From contig JAEZKL010000038.1 in the NCBI GenBank assembly GCA_023415475.1, positions 1-26,262 on the forward strand: DNA of 26,262 nucleotides. The letters are read 5' to 3'. The stretch is from Bacillota bacterium. Lineage in GTDB: Bacteria; Bacillota; Clostridia; Lachnospirales; Lachnospiraceae. The translations under genes were made by a program, and so were the position numbers. The notes below the pieces were generated by a model. The model was not told the DNA's origin. It did not search any database and saw only the letters and a program-made list of their open reading frames with translations. Position 1 is the first letter of the stretch. Each line of letters starts with the position of its first letter. Below are positions 1-7,969 of this stretch, piece by piece.

Positions 1-129
1 CCTGCAACCTTCCCCATAGCCACAACCTTCCCCTTAGCCACAACCATCCCCTTTGCCACAACCATCCCCTTTGCCACAACCTTCCCCTTTGCCACAAACT
101 CCCCTTTGCCACAAGCTCCCCTTTGCCAC
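1..129. repeat. 17-18 bp tandem repeat (minisatellite)
   Basis: Seven near-identical units lie side by side, each ending in GCCAC on the plus strand (at 19, 37, 55, 73, 91, 108 and 125). The first spacings are 18 bp and the last two 17 bp. On the minus strand the unit reads GTGGCAAAGGGGAWGGTT. The array begins at or beyond the window edge and ends one base before the asnB stop codon, so it lies directly downstream of that gene. The 17-bp units break any reading frame and the plus strand has stops inside units, so it is not coding as it stands. The function is unknown. Confidence 0.9.
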
Positions 130-1980
130 TCACACCAGCTCAACATGATACTTCTCGAGCCAATAGTTAATCTGCAGCAGATAGGCCATCATCTGAGGCC
201 CCGCCATTAACTGGCCATACCAGGGCTTGCCATAATCAGAGGGTGAACGCAGGAAGGTCTTAACCATATTAACGTCAATCAAAGGACGGATAGGCGCATT
301 CGGGTCAGAGACTACCTCCAGAAGACGGTTACTAAGGAGGCTTTCATACTCCGGATGATAGGTTTTAGGATAAGGACTTTTCTTGCGAAAGAGAATCTCA
401 TCCGGAATCAGGCCTTTTCCTGCATCCCGCAGCAGCCTTTTGACCACGCCATCCTTCGCCTTCATCGAATAAGGCACATTCCAGACATATTCTACGATAC
501 GGTGATCTGCAAATGGTACTCTGGCTTCCAATCCGGAGTGCATACTACAGCGATCCATACGGTCAAGAAGGGTCACCATGAACCATTTAAGATTGAGAAA
601 TGCAATCTCCCTTCGACGAGCCTCCAGTGGACTCTCTCCGATCAGACGAGGAACCTCTGAGAGGGTCTTTTCATATGCGGCTTTCACGTAGCTTTCCAGA
701 TCGAGTGTTGCGAGAAGATCCTGGGATAAGAGGAATTTGCGTGTTTCCAAACTGTTTGACCATGGAAAGGTATCGGACTCCATAAGCTCCGGGCGGTTAA
801 TCCACGGATAGCCGCCAAATATTTCATCGGCACACTCACCGGTCAGTGTCACCTTTGTCTCGGCAGCTACCCGACGGCAGAAGTAGAGAAGTGAGGATTC
901 TACATCTGCCATATTTGGCAGATCTCTTGCATCCACTGCAGGATAGAGTTGATCTGCCAAATCGAGATTATCACATTCCAGATAGGTATGGGCACTTTTA
1001 ACATGATTGATCATGGTATCTACATAAGGTCGATCCTGGGAAGGCTGGAAGGAATTTGCCTGAAAATGCTTGGCATTATCCTTGAAGTCGAAGGAATAGG
1101 TCCGGAGCTGTAACCCTTGTTTATTTAGCTCTTTTGCACAAATTGCGGTAACTAGGCTACTGTCTACACCGCCGGATAGAAGTGTACAAATGGGAATATC
1201 GGAAATCATTTGACGTTTCACTGCATCGTATAATAAATACGAGGTTTTTTCTACCGTGGTTTCGTAATCATCCTCATGTGGAGCACTGGTTAATTCCCAA
1301 TAGGGTTTTTCTCTAAGTCCGTTTTCATCAAAGGTTATGATGTTACCGGCTAATACCTCGCAGATATTCTTGAATACCCCTTTACCATAGGTTTTGGCAG
1401 GACCGAGACCAAAGATCTCGCATAGCCCACCGGCATCTACTATCGGATTTACCCCCGGATACTCAAAGAGTGCTTTAATTTCTGAAGAAAAGATAATGGT
1501 CTGATCCTTTATTGTATAGAATAGAGGCTTCACTCCAAATCGGTCTCTTGCAAGATAAAGAATCCTGTTATTTTCGTCCCATACAGCGAAGGAGAAGATA
1601 CCGTTCAGCTCCTTTACAAATTCACCGCCGTAGGCCATAAAGCCGGTCAAAATAACTTCGGTATCCGTATGTGTCTTGAAGAGATAACCCATATTGATCA
1701 GGTTTTCTCTAAGCTCAGCAGTATTATAGAGCTCACCGTTGTAGATGATGGTGTAGGAGGCACCGGATTTCAGCTTTGTCATAGGTTGGTGCCCACGGCT
1801 GATATCGATGATGGATAATCTGGTATGAGCCATTCCAATTTTGGAAACCAGCATCTCGCCTTCATCATCCGGTCCGCGGTGGATCAACCTATGTCTCATA
1901 TTTAATAAGATATTGTGCCATCGATCATAATCTTTGGTAAAATCAGCTTCCATATTACAAAAACCGGTTATCCCACACAT
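130..1980 (-). CDS. asnB: asparagine synthase (glutamine-hydrolysing)
   Basis: Makes asparagine from aspartate, ATP and glutamine in the cytoplasm. The 616-residue length fits the AsnB/AsnO family. After the initiator Met comes Cys2, the glutaminase nucleophile (MCGITGF), with the class II amidotransferase signatures RLSIID (54-59), NGELYN (81-86) and TDTE (105-108). The C-terminal synthetase domain has the pyrophosphate loop SGGVDSS (269-275). AGGTGA lies 6 bases before the ATG. The gene starts 30 bases after the spoVFB stop in the same direction, with no promoter seen between them, so it is probably the last gene of the sporulation operon. Bacillus subtilis has a sporulation-linked asparagine synthetase (AsnO), which is a plausible functional parallel. 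Family assignment is firm; the sporulation role is inferred from position. Confidence 0.95.
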   Translation of the reverse strand: MCGITGFCNMEADFTKDYDRWHNILLNMRHRLIHRGPDDEGEMLVSKIGMAHTRLSIIDISRGHQPMTKLKSGASYTIIYNGELYNTAELRENLINMGYLFKTHTDTEVILTGFMAYGGEFVKELNGIFSFAVWDENNRILYLARDRFGVKPLFYTIKDQTIIFSSEIKALFEYPGVNPIVDAGGLCEIFGLGPAKTYGKGVFKNICEVLAGNIITFDENGLREKPYWELTSAPHEDDYETTVEKTSYLLYDAVKRQMISDIPICTLLSGGVDSSLVTAICAKELNKQGLQLRTYSFDFKDNAKHFQANSFQPSQDRPYVDTMINHVKSAHTYLECDNLDLADQLYPAVDARDLPNMADVESSLLYFCRRVAAETKVTLTGECADEIFGGYPWINRPELMESDTFPWSNSLETRKFLLSQDLLATLDLESYVKAAYEKTLSEVPRLIGESPLEARRREIAFLNLKWFMVTLLDRMDRCSMHSGLEARVPFADHRIVEYVWNVPYSMKAKDGVVKRLLRDAGKGLIPDEILFRKKSPYPKTYHPEYESLLSNRLLEVVSDPNAPIRPLIDVNMVKTFLRSPSDYGKPWYGQLMAGPQMMAYLLQINYWLEKYHVELV

Positions 1981-2010
1981 TTTATCACCTCATAAATGGA
2001 TTTATTGTTT

Positions 2011-2598
2011 TCATTTTGGCGCCATTACTATGGGCTGCAGCTGTCTGCCCTCCAGTGCTTCCTCCAGGGTCGGAAGCATGCAATCAAAATGTGCTACCAT
2101 GGAGTATGGTTTACTTTTATAATTGTCCTGGCCGAATGGAACGAAATATATATTTTTTGCTCCTATTAAAAGACCGATATTTTTCAGGTTGTTACTGAGT
2201 GCATCGTTCGTAGATATGGAAATGACTACCGGTTTATTGTTACGAAGCTGGCTCTTTGCAGCCATGAGTACCGGAGAATCGGTGATGGCATTCGCAAGCT
2301 TTGCCAGCGTATTACCGGTGCAGGGAGCTATAATTACAATATCAAACAGGTTGTTTGGACCGATTTTCTCCGCTTCTACGATGGTCATAATCGGATCCTT
2401 GCCTGTAATTGTTTTCGCTTTTTTGAGGAAGTCATCTGCTTTGCCGAAGCGGGTGTCTGTTACCTGGGAGCGGTCTGAGAAGATAGTAGTAACATCGTTA
2501 TCATTCTGTACTAGTCGTTCAATTTGGGGAAATACGGCATCAAAGGTACAATAGGAACCGGTTAAGGCTACCCCTATTTTTTTACCACTAAGAGTCAT
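2011..2598 (-). CDS. spoVFB: dipicolinate synthase subunit B
   Basis: Flavoprotein-family subunit of dipicolinate synthase. With SpoVFA it converts dihydrodipicolinate, a lysine-pathway intermediate, to dipicolinic acid for the spore core. The 195 residues match the usual length. The N-terminus GVALTGSYCTFD and the central APCTGNTLAKLANAITD are typical of the flavoprotein fold (PF02441 type). Its ATG (2596-2598) directly abuts the TAA of spoVFA, so the two are translationally coupled. Expression is expected in the mother cell from the sigma-K-like promoter upstream of spoVFA. Confidence 0.93.
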   Translation of the reverse strand: MTLSGKKIGVALTGSYCTFDAVFPQIERLVQNDNDVTTIFSDRSQVTDTRFGKADDFLKKAKTITGKDPIMTIVEAEKIGPNNLFDIVIIAPCTGNTLAKLANAITDSPVLMAAKSQLRNNKPVVISISTNDALSNNLKNIGLLIGAKNIYFVPFGQDNYKSKPYSMVAHFDCMLPTLEEALEGRQLQPIVMAPK

Positions 2599-3474
2599 TT
2601 AATCACTTCTTTCTTTGATTAGCGATAGAATTGTTGTTACCAGAGTTTCTGCCGAAGTCTTGGGGGCCACCTTACCGGGCAGACTAAGACATAATTTTGC
2701 ATTCAAGTGAAGTTTTTCGGCATAAGAATAATCCAAACCGCCGGGAGCGGAAGCGATGTCAATAATGCAGACCTGTTTATTGACGTAATCCAGACAATCC
2801 GGGGTTAAGATAAGGGAGGGTATGGTATTAAATATATAATCACAGGAAGGGAGAACACACTTAATATAAGGAAGAGTTACTGTTGAAAGACCCATTGCAT
2901 AGGCAGAAGCGAGAGCCTCCTCGCTTCGTGCCGCTACCAGCACGTGAGCATCCAGGGATTTCAGCTTAGCTGCAAGTACCTTGGCACATCGGCCGTAACC
3001 AAGCACTAAACATTTGCTGGCGTGAAGATTACGATCACTGCCGGCAATCGCCTCCATGATGGTTCCCTCTGCCGTGGCTATTGCATTTAAAATGGTGATT
3101 TTCTCATCCTTCATCAAATCGTAATAGTAGATACCCTTTGCTTCGCAGGCTTTCGTAATAGCAGAAGGAATAATTCCTCCGAAGAGAAGATGTTCCCCGG
3201 ACAATAGCTCTTCAACCTTTTCTATTGTAAGATCCTCAGTGTGGGAGTCTGCATTGATGGTTATTTTGTCCCTAGACATAGGAATTGGACCGACAAGTAC
3301 ATTACAGCTTTCAAATAGATCGTTAAGGGAGGACAATTCCGTACAGCTTTCATGAGTAATCTTCGTCTGGGTACGGTAGGTTGCAACCGAATAGCCTTTC
3401 GAGAGAAAGCCGAGGGCCATATATACCTGGCGTTTGTCACCGCCAAAAATTCCGAAATCAAATCTTGGGATCAT
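2599..3474 (-). CDS. spoVFA: dipicolinate synthase subunit A
   Basis: NAD(P)-binding dehydrogenase-like subunit of dipicolinate synthase. The predicted protein is 291 residues, close to known DpaA. The N-terminus IPRFDFGIFGGDKRQVYMA and the Rossmann-like VLGYGRCAKVLA support the family. The reading frame stays open upstream to 3558, but I chose the ATG at 3472-3474. GGAGG lies 5 bases before it, and the sigma-K-like promoter (3502-3530) falls inside the longer frame, so a start at 3558 would not be on that transcript. A start at 3486 (MEVTMIPRF) is the only close alternative, and it overlaps the ribosome-binding site. First gene of spoVFA-spoVFB-asnB. Confidence 0.93.
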   Translation of the reverse strand: MIPRFDFGIFGGDKRQVYMALGFLSKGYSVATYRTQTKITHESCTELSSLNDLFESCNVLVGPIPMSRDKITINADSHTEDLTIEKVEELLSGEHLLFGGIIPSAITKACEAKGIYYYDLMKDEKITILNAIATAEGTIMEAIAGSDRNLHASKCLVLGYGRCAKVLAAKLKSLDAHVLVAARSEEALASAYAMGLSTVTLPYIKCVLPSCDYIFNTIPSLILTPDCLDYVNKQVCIIDIASAPGGLDYSYAEKLHLNAKLCLSLPGKVAPKTSAETLVTTILSLIKERSD

Positions 3475-3501
3475 AGTAACCTCCATAATTCCTTCATGCC
3501 A

Positions 3502-3530
3502 TATTATATGAGTGCATACGGAAAAGGTGC
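3502..3530 (-). promoter_or_regulatory. sigma-K-like promoter of spoVFA operon
   Basis: On the minus strand the sequence reads GCAC, then 16 bases, then CATATAATA. This matches the established sigma-K pattern (AC, 16-17 bases, CATANNNTA) at every fixed position. The -10 element is complement 3502-3510 and the -35 AC is complement 3527-3528. The predicted start site is about 20 bases upstream of the spoVFA ATG. spoVF is a sigma-K operon in Bacillus subtilis, so the match is expected. No sigma-A box was seen at the same place. Confidence 0.8.
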
Positions 3531-3584
3531 ATGTATAGCAAAATACGATAAAAATCATGTAATAATGACGAAGAATGACTGCAA

Positions 3585-3612
3585 TTGACGAAATATTACA
3601 ATAAAATATAAC
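3585..3612 (+). promoter_or_regulatory. possible upstream sigma-A promoter of oppA
   Basis: TTGACG, 16 bases, TATAAC. This is a fair vegetative match pointing towards oppA and lies about 65 bases upstream of a better one. It may be a second start site or a chance match in AT-rich sequence. Confidence 0.4.
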
Positions 3613-3651
3613 GATTCAAGAATTTAACCATGATTAATAAAAGTTCTTATA

Positions 3652-3680
3652 TTGACTATTATGCATTTTTGTATTAGAAT
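3652..3680 (+). promoter_or_regulatory. sigma-A promoter of oppA
   Basis: TTGACT, exactly 17 bases, TAGAAT. Transcription would begin near 3687, giving a leader of about 73 bases that contains the hairpin at 3701-3728 and the AAAGGAGG site before oppA. Confidence 0.75.
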
Positions 3681-3700
3681 GTTTGTATCATTTATATACT

Positions 3701-3731
3701 AAGGAAGTATAGTTTAATATACTTCCTTTTT
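3701..3731 (+). promoter_or_regulatory. terminator-like hairpin / palindrome in oppA leader
   Basis: AAGGAAGTATA (3701-3711) pairs perfectly with TATACTTCCTT (3718-3728) across a 6-base loop and runs into a short T tract. It sits between the promoter and the ribosome-binding site. As RNA it could be an attenuator or a 5' stabiliser; as DNA it is a 28-bp palindrome that could be a repressor operator. The stem is AT-rich, so as a terminator it would be weak. Confidence 0.6.
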
Positions 3732-3759
3732 ATATACTATAAAGGAGGAGAATATATTT

Positions 3760-5421
3760 ATGAAATTCAAGAAATTACTTGCCGTATTGCTTGTTATAGC
3801 AATGACAGTATCTATGTTTACTGCATGCGGCACAAAAGAAAAGGGCGCAGGTACCGACACTCAGGCATCTGATGATAGAAGCGCTTATCCCGGAACAGCG
3901 GATGCTAATTCCATCACAGTTAATATTGCATCCGAACCCCCGGAAATGTTTTCTGTAACAACAACTGACACTACATCATTCTCAGTACTTCGTCATGTTA
4001 TCGAGAACCTTGTTACTCTGGATGCTAATGATAAGGTGCAGCCCGGTGTTGCTAAGGAATGGACCATTAGCGATGATGGTTTGGTTTATACCTTTAAGCT
4101 TCGCGATGATATGAAGTGGTCCAACGGTGAACCCGTTACTGCAAAAGACTTCGTTTTTGCTTGGACCTCTCTTTTAACACCTGAGTTTGCAGCAGATTAT
4201 GCATACTTTGGTTATGTATTCAAGAACGGTCTTGCATACAATAGCGGTGAAGTTGGTGCTGATCAGCTTGGCTTCAAGGCTGTTGATGATTACACCTTAG
4301 AAGTAACTCTCGAGAATCCTACCTCTTATTTCCTTGACACCTTAGCATTCGGTGTATTTGCACCCGTTAATGAGAAGGCATACAATGAGTTTGGTACAGC
4401 TTATGGTACTGATGCTGATAAGATGGTTTACAACGGACCTTTCGTAATGTCATCTTGGGAACATGAGAGCAAGATTGTTCTTACTAAGAATCCTGATTTC
4501 TATGGCGCAAAGGACATCTCTCTTGAAACAATTAACATGGTTATGATCAACGACACTAATGCAGCATTGAATGCTTTCAAGGCTGGAGAGGTTGATATTA
4601 TCGGTTTAAACGGTGATCAGGCTAAGTTGTTAAGAGGCGAAGGCTTCCCTGTATACACCTATGATGATGGTGCTACCTTCTACTTAGAGTTCAACTTAAC
4701 AGATCCTACTCTTGCAAACAACAATCTTCGTACTGCTATCACCTATGCTATTGATAAGCAGGCTTTCGTTGACAGCATTATAAAGAATAGCTCTAAAGCA
4801 GCTGTTTCCTTTACTGCTCCCGCTGTAAACGGTTTAGAGAAGAAATTCAATGAAGAAGTTGGCGAATTGATTCCTACTTTTGATGCAGCTAAGGCTAAGG
4901 AATACTTTGATAAGGCTAAGCAGGAGCTTGGTACAGATACAATTAAGATTACTATGATTTGTGATGACGGTGATACCGCTATTAAGAACGCAGCATTCGT
5001 TCAGGAACAAATAAAGACAAATCTTCCTGGCATTGAGATTGAAGTTGAGTCCATGCCTTTCAAGAGCAGACTTGAGAGAATGTCCAATAAAGACTTCTCC
5101 TTAGTATTTGCTGGTTGGGGTCCCGATTACAACGATCCTATGACATTCCTTGATATGTTTGAGACCGGCAACGGTAACAATCATACCAGCTATTCAGATG
5201 CAGCATATGATGAGTTACTTGGCAAGGTTCGTACAACCTTAGATGCAAAAGAGCGTATGGGTTACTTAATGGATCTTGAGAAGAAGTTAATGACAGATCT
5301 TCCGATCGCTCCTGTTTACTGGAGATCCAGAGATTACGTCCTCAGCGGAAAGATCGCATCAGGTGTAATTAGAACTGCATTCCAGGATATGAACTACAGA
5401 AATGTTAAATTAGCAAAATAA
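3760..5421 (+). CDS. oppA: oligopeptide ABC transporter, peptide-binding lipoprotein
   Basis: Extracellular receptor that captures peptides for the OppBCDF pump. The 553 residues belong to the SBP_bac_5 family. Residues 1-23 are a lipoprotein signal peptide (MKFKKLL, hydrophobic core, then a lipobox ending FTAC), so the mature protein would be lipid-anchored by its Cys. The mature part has family features such as LVTLDANDKVQPGVAKEWTI and LRDDMKWSNGEPVTAKDFVFAWTSLL. Codon use looks restricted, as in a highly expressed gene. It is separated from oppB by a terminator-like hairpin and 650 bases of repeats, which would keep the receptor in excess over the membrane complex. Substrate could be peptides of various lengths or nickel; neighbours favour peptides. 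Confidence 0.93.
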   Translation: MKFKKLLAVLLVIAMTVSMFTACGTKEKGAGTDTQASDDRSAYPGTADANSITVNIASEPPEMFSVTTTDTTSFSVLRHVIENLVTLDANDKVQPGVAKEWTISDDGLVYTFKLRDDMKWSNGEPVTAKDFVFAWTSLLTPEFAADYAYFGYVFKNGLAYNSGEVGADQLGFKAVDDYTLEVTLENPTSYFLDTLAFGVFAPVNEKAYNEFGTAYGTDADKMVYNGPFVMSSWEHESKIVLTKNPDFYGAKDISLETINMVMINDTNAALNAFKAGEVDIIGLNGDQAKLLRGEGFPVYTYDDGATFYLEFNLTDPTLANNNLRTAITYAIDKQAFVDSIIKNSSKAAVSFTAPAVNGLEKKFNEEVGELIPTFDAAKAKEYFDKAKQELGTDTIKITMICDDGDTAIKNAAFVQEQIKTNLPGIEIEVESMPFKSRLERMSNKDFSLVFAGWGPDYNDPMTFLDMFETGNGNNHTSYSDAAYDELLGKVRTTLDAKERMGYLMDLEKKLMTDLPIAPVYWRSRDYVLSGKIASGVIRTAFQDMNYRNVKLAK

Positions 5422-5478
5422 TTTGAAATAACTTTGGATCATTTTTACAGATTCGTGTTACGAATTTGACTTGAGGTG

Positions 5479-5510
5479 GTGCGGGCTGGATTTTAACCCG
5501 CACTTCCCTT
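5479..5510 (+). terminator. terminator-like hairpin after oppA
   Basis: GTGCGGG (5479-5485) pairs with CCCGCAC (5497-5503) around an 11-base loop, followed by TTCCCTT. The T tract is poor, so termination is probably partial. Its place just after the receptor gene fits the differential expression common in ABC operons. Confidence 0.55.
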
Positions 5511-5586
5511 ATGTAACGAATAATTCCCCAACAATTCCCTTACAAAAAAAAGCGAAAAAAAGCACGACTTTTGTGTTAAGATATAG

Positions 5587-5860
5587 TATAATAGAACGCG
5601 GAGTGAGTAACCGCAAGCTTGCTTGTGTGTTACGAGCGTAGCAAAAGATCATGAACAGCTTTACGTTCATGATATAATAAGCGGAGTGAGTAAATCGCAA
5701 GAAAGGCACTTGCTTTGCAAGCTTGCTTGTGTGTTACGATCGTAGCAAAAGATCATGAACAGCTTTACGTTCATGATATAATAAGCGGAGTGAGGTAAAT
5801 GCAAGCAAAACACTTGCATAACAAGAATAGCACTTGCATTGAATGAAAGATGTTCGCACG
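5587..5860. repeat. tandem repeat with internal hairpins (2 full units plus a degenerate third)
   Basis: Units begin TATAATA followed by GCGGAGTGAG at 5587, 5673 and 5777, giving lengths of 86 and 104 bp and a decayed third copy. The first two share GCTTGCTTGTGTGTTACGA, CGTAGCAAAAGATCATGAAC and the perfect 9-bp hairpin ATCATGAAC/GTTCATGAT. A further stem pairs GTAAC..CAAGC with GCTTG..GTTAC in copy 1. Copy 2 has an insertion of about 18 bp. No believable coding sequence lies here. The block resembles an interspersed intergenic repeat, but its family is not recognised. Confidence 0.8.
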
Positions 5861-5885
5861 GCAAGCTGGTATGAATGAATTAATC

Positions 5886-6018
5886 GGTCTATGATAGAAT
5901 TGTCATCCTATATTACTTTTCTGGGGCAAGGATAGTATCTGCCACTTTATTCATTTTAATTAGTACATTAATGATTTGGTTTTCGAAAAGTAATATAGGA
6001 CATCAATTCTTCTAGACC
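5886..6018. repeat. MITE-like 33-35 bp inverted repeat
   Basis: The left arm (5886-5920) starts GGTCTA and ends CCTATATTACTTTT. The right arm (5986-6018) is its near-complete inverse, with a few mismatches and a 2-base gap. The central spacer is 65 bases (5921-5985) and non-coding. Total length and arm structure suggest a small non-autonomous mobile element or a large RNA hairpin. No clear target-site duplication was seen. It ends about 60 bases before the oppB start. Confidence 0.7.
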
Positions 6019-6077
6019 CAATTTTCGTTCTTCCTCATAATAATAAAATATAAGAAAATAAGAAAGGAGGATTGCAT

Positions 6078-7022
6078 GTGTTTAAATATATTGTAAAACG
6101 ATTGTTTTATGCGTTTTTGACATTAATAGTATTAACAACATTAACATTCTTTATGATGCGTTTGTTACCCGGCGATCCCTTCATTGGTGAAAAAGCTATT
6201 CCGGAGACTACATTAAAAGCATTAAATGAAAAGTATGGTTTAGATCAACCGATGTATGTTCAATTATGGATGTATATGAAGAATGTATTTCAAGGAGACT
6301 TAGGTCTTTCCATTCATTATAATCGTCCTGTTAATGATATTATTGCACAAGCATTTCCATATTCATTTGATTTAGGTGTTAGAGCATTGATTTTTGCTAC
6401 TGTCATGGGTATCTTACTCGGTATCCTGGCTGCGGTTAAACGAGGAACCAAATGGGATACGGTTTCGATGCTGATCGCTATCATCGGAGTATCAGTACCT
6501 GGTTTTATTATCGGAGCTCTTCTTCAGTATTTCTTAGGTTTGAAATTGTACCAGTTAACAGGGGTGCGTTTCTTCCCAATCACAGGTTGGGGTTCCTTTA
6601 TGAGCAAAATATTACCGGCTTTTGCTTTAAGTTTTGGCTCCTTGGCGACAATATCAAGATTAATGAGAACCAGTATGCTTGATGTACTTGGTCAGGACTA
6701 TATTAAGACAGCGAAATCCAAGGGATTATCACAGAAGAAGATTATCTGGAAGCATGCTGTACGTAACGCCATTATGCCCATTATTACTGTTTTAGGTCCA
6801 ATTGCTGCTGCCGTACTTACCGGTGCTTTCGTAGTTGAGAATATATTCTCAATTCCCGGGATGGGCAAATTCTTTGTATTAAGCATTCAGACTCAGGACT
6901 ATACGATGATTTCCGGAACCACATTGTTTTATGGAGCCTTTTTAGTAATTGCAAATCTCATTGTAGATATTGCTTATGGTTTCATTGATCCCCGTGTTAA
7001 GATTGCGGATGCAAAGGAGTGA
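6078..7022 (+). CDS. oppB: oligopeptide ABC transporter permease
   Basis: First of the two membrane subunits of the peptide importer. The 314-residue protein begins MFKYIVKRL, the typical OppB/DppB start, and has about six membrane segments plus the cytoplasmic EAA-type loop DYIKTAKSKGLSQKKIIWKH that contacts the ATPases. The start is GTG at 6078, 7 bases after GGAGG (6066-6070). An in-frame TTG at 6072 is only one base from the site and is unlikely. The stop is followed 4 bases later by the oppC start. Confidence 0.93.
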   Translation: MFKYIVKRLFYAFLTLIVLTTLTFFMMRLLPGDPFIGEKAIPETTLKALNEKYGLDQPMYVQLWMYMKNVFQGDLGLSIHYNRPVNDIIAQAFPYSFDLGVRALIFATVMGILLGILAAVKRGTKWDTVSMLIAIIGVSVPGFIIGALLQYFLGLKLYQLTGVRFFPITGWGSFMSKILPAFALSFGSLATISRLMRTSMLDVLGQDYIKTAKSKGLSQKKIIWKHAVRNAIMPIITVLGPIAAAVLTGAFVVENIFSIPGMGKFFVLSIQTQDYTMISGTTLFYGAFLVIANLIVDIAYGFIDPRVKIADAKE

Positions 7023-7026
7023 CGAC

Positions 7027-7965
7027 ATGAGCGAAATAGATAAGAGTCAATTTGAGTGGGTCGGAGCCAATGCAGAAGAAGCAAATAAGATTGGCAGACC
7101 TAGTACCAGCTATTGGAAGGATGCAATGCATCGCCTTTCTAAGAATAAAGCAGCGATGGTATGCTTAATCGTAATAGTAATGATAATTTTACTTAGTATC
7201 TTTGTTCCGATATTTTCAAAGTATACCATCAGCGAGCAACACTTATCGCATACCGATGCACCAATGTTTTTCACGGATCCCACCGATGGTCATATACACC
7301 TTTTCGGTACTGATACTCTGGGTCGTGATATTTTTACAAGAACCTGGTCCGGTGGTAGAGTTTCCTTATTTATTGCCTTTGCGGCAGTATTTATCAACTT
7401 CGTTATCGGTGTTATCTACGGAGGTATCTCCGGTTATCTTGGGGGTGCAGTGGATAATTTCTTGATGAGATTTATAGAGATTATAAATGGTATTCCGTAT
7501 TTGATCATTGTTGTATTACTTATGATGGTGATTCCTCCAGGAGCCATGACCATGGTTATTGCCTATGCAGCTGTTGGCTGGACAGGAATGGCGCGTCTTG
7601 TTCGTGGACAGATTATGAGTTTAAAGGAGCAGGATTATATTGTCGCCGCAAAGGTTATGGGTGCCAGACCTTCCAGAATTATAGGTAAGCACTTGTTACC
7701 GAATACATTGAGTATAGTTATTGTTGATTTAACATTAGCAATTCCGAGTGCAATTTTTACCGAGGCTTTCTTAAGCTATATTGGCCTTGGTGTTCCGGTA
7801 CCGATGGCTAGCTGGGGTATTCTTGCAAATGATGGATCCAGAGTGTTCCAGATGTTTCCTTCCCAGTTGATTATACCTGCGATCTGCATTAGTTTGACCA
7901 TGTTATCCTTTAATTTATTGGGTGATGGTTTGCGTGATGCGTTGGATCCTAAGTTAAGGAGATAA
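7027..7965 (+). CDS. oppC: oligopeptide ABC transporter permease
   Basis: Second membrane subunit, 312 residues. It has the usual OppC N-terminal cytoplasmic segment, a first membrane helix near residues 42-64, an extracytoplasmic stretch with FGTDTLGRDIFTRTW, and the EAA loop DYIVAAKVMGARPSRIIGKH. The frame is open further upstream, but ATG 7027 follows AAAGGAG at a proper distance and gives the family-length protein. It lies in the oppBCDF operon, with spacing of a few bases on each side. Confidence 0.93.
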   Translation: MSEIDKSQFEWVGANAEEANKIGRPSTSYWKDAMHRLSKNKAAMVCLIVIVMIILLSIFVPIFSKYTISEQHLSHTDAPMFFTDPTDGHIHLFGTDTLGRDIFTRTWSGGRVSLFIAFAAVFINFVIGVIYGGISGYLGGAVDNFLMRFIEIINGIPYLIIVVLLMMVIPPGAMTMVIAYAAVGWTGMARLVRGQIMSLKEQDYIVAAKVMGARPSRIIGKHLLPNTLSIVIVDLTLAIPSAIFTEAFLSYIGLGVPVPMASWGILANDGSRVFQMFPSQLIIPAICISLTMLSFNLLGDGLRDALDPKLRR

Positions 7966-7969
7966 TGTG

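Noticed and set aside
1..129. CRISPR array
   Set aside because: Units are head-to-tail with no unique spacers of 30 bp or so; this is a plain tandem repeat.
5509..5864. Two minus-strand frames sharing the peptide HSAYYIMNVKLFMIFCY
   Set aside because: The shared peptide is simply the translation of the tandem DNA repeat; no ribosome-binding sites and no sensible protein.
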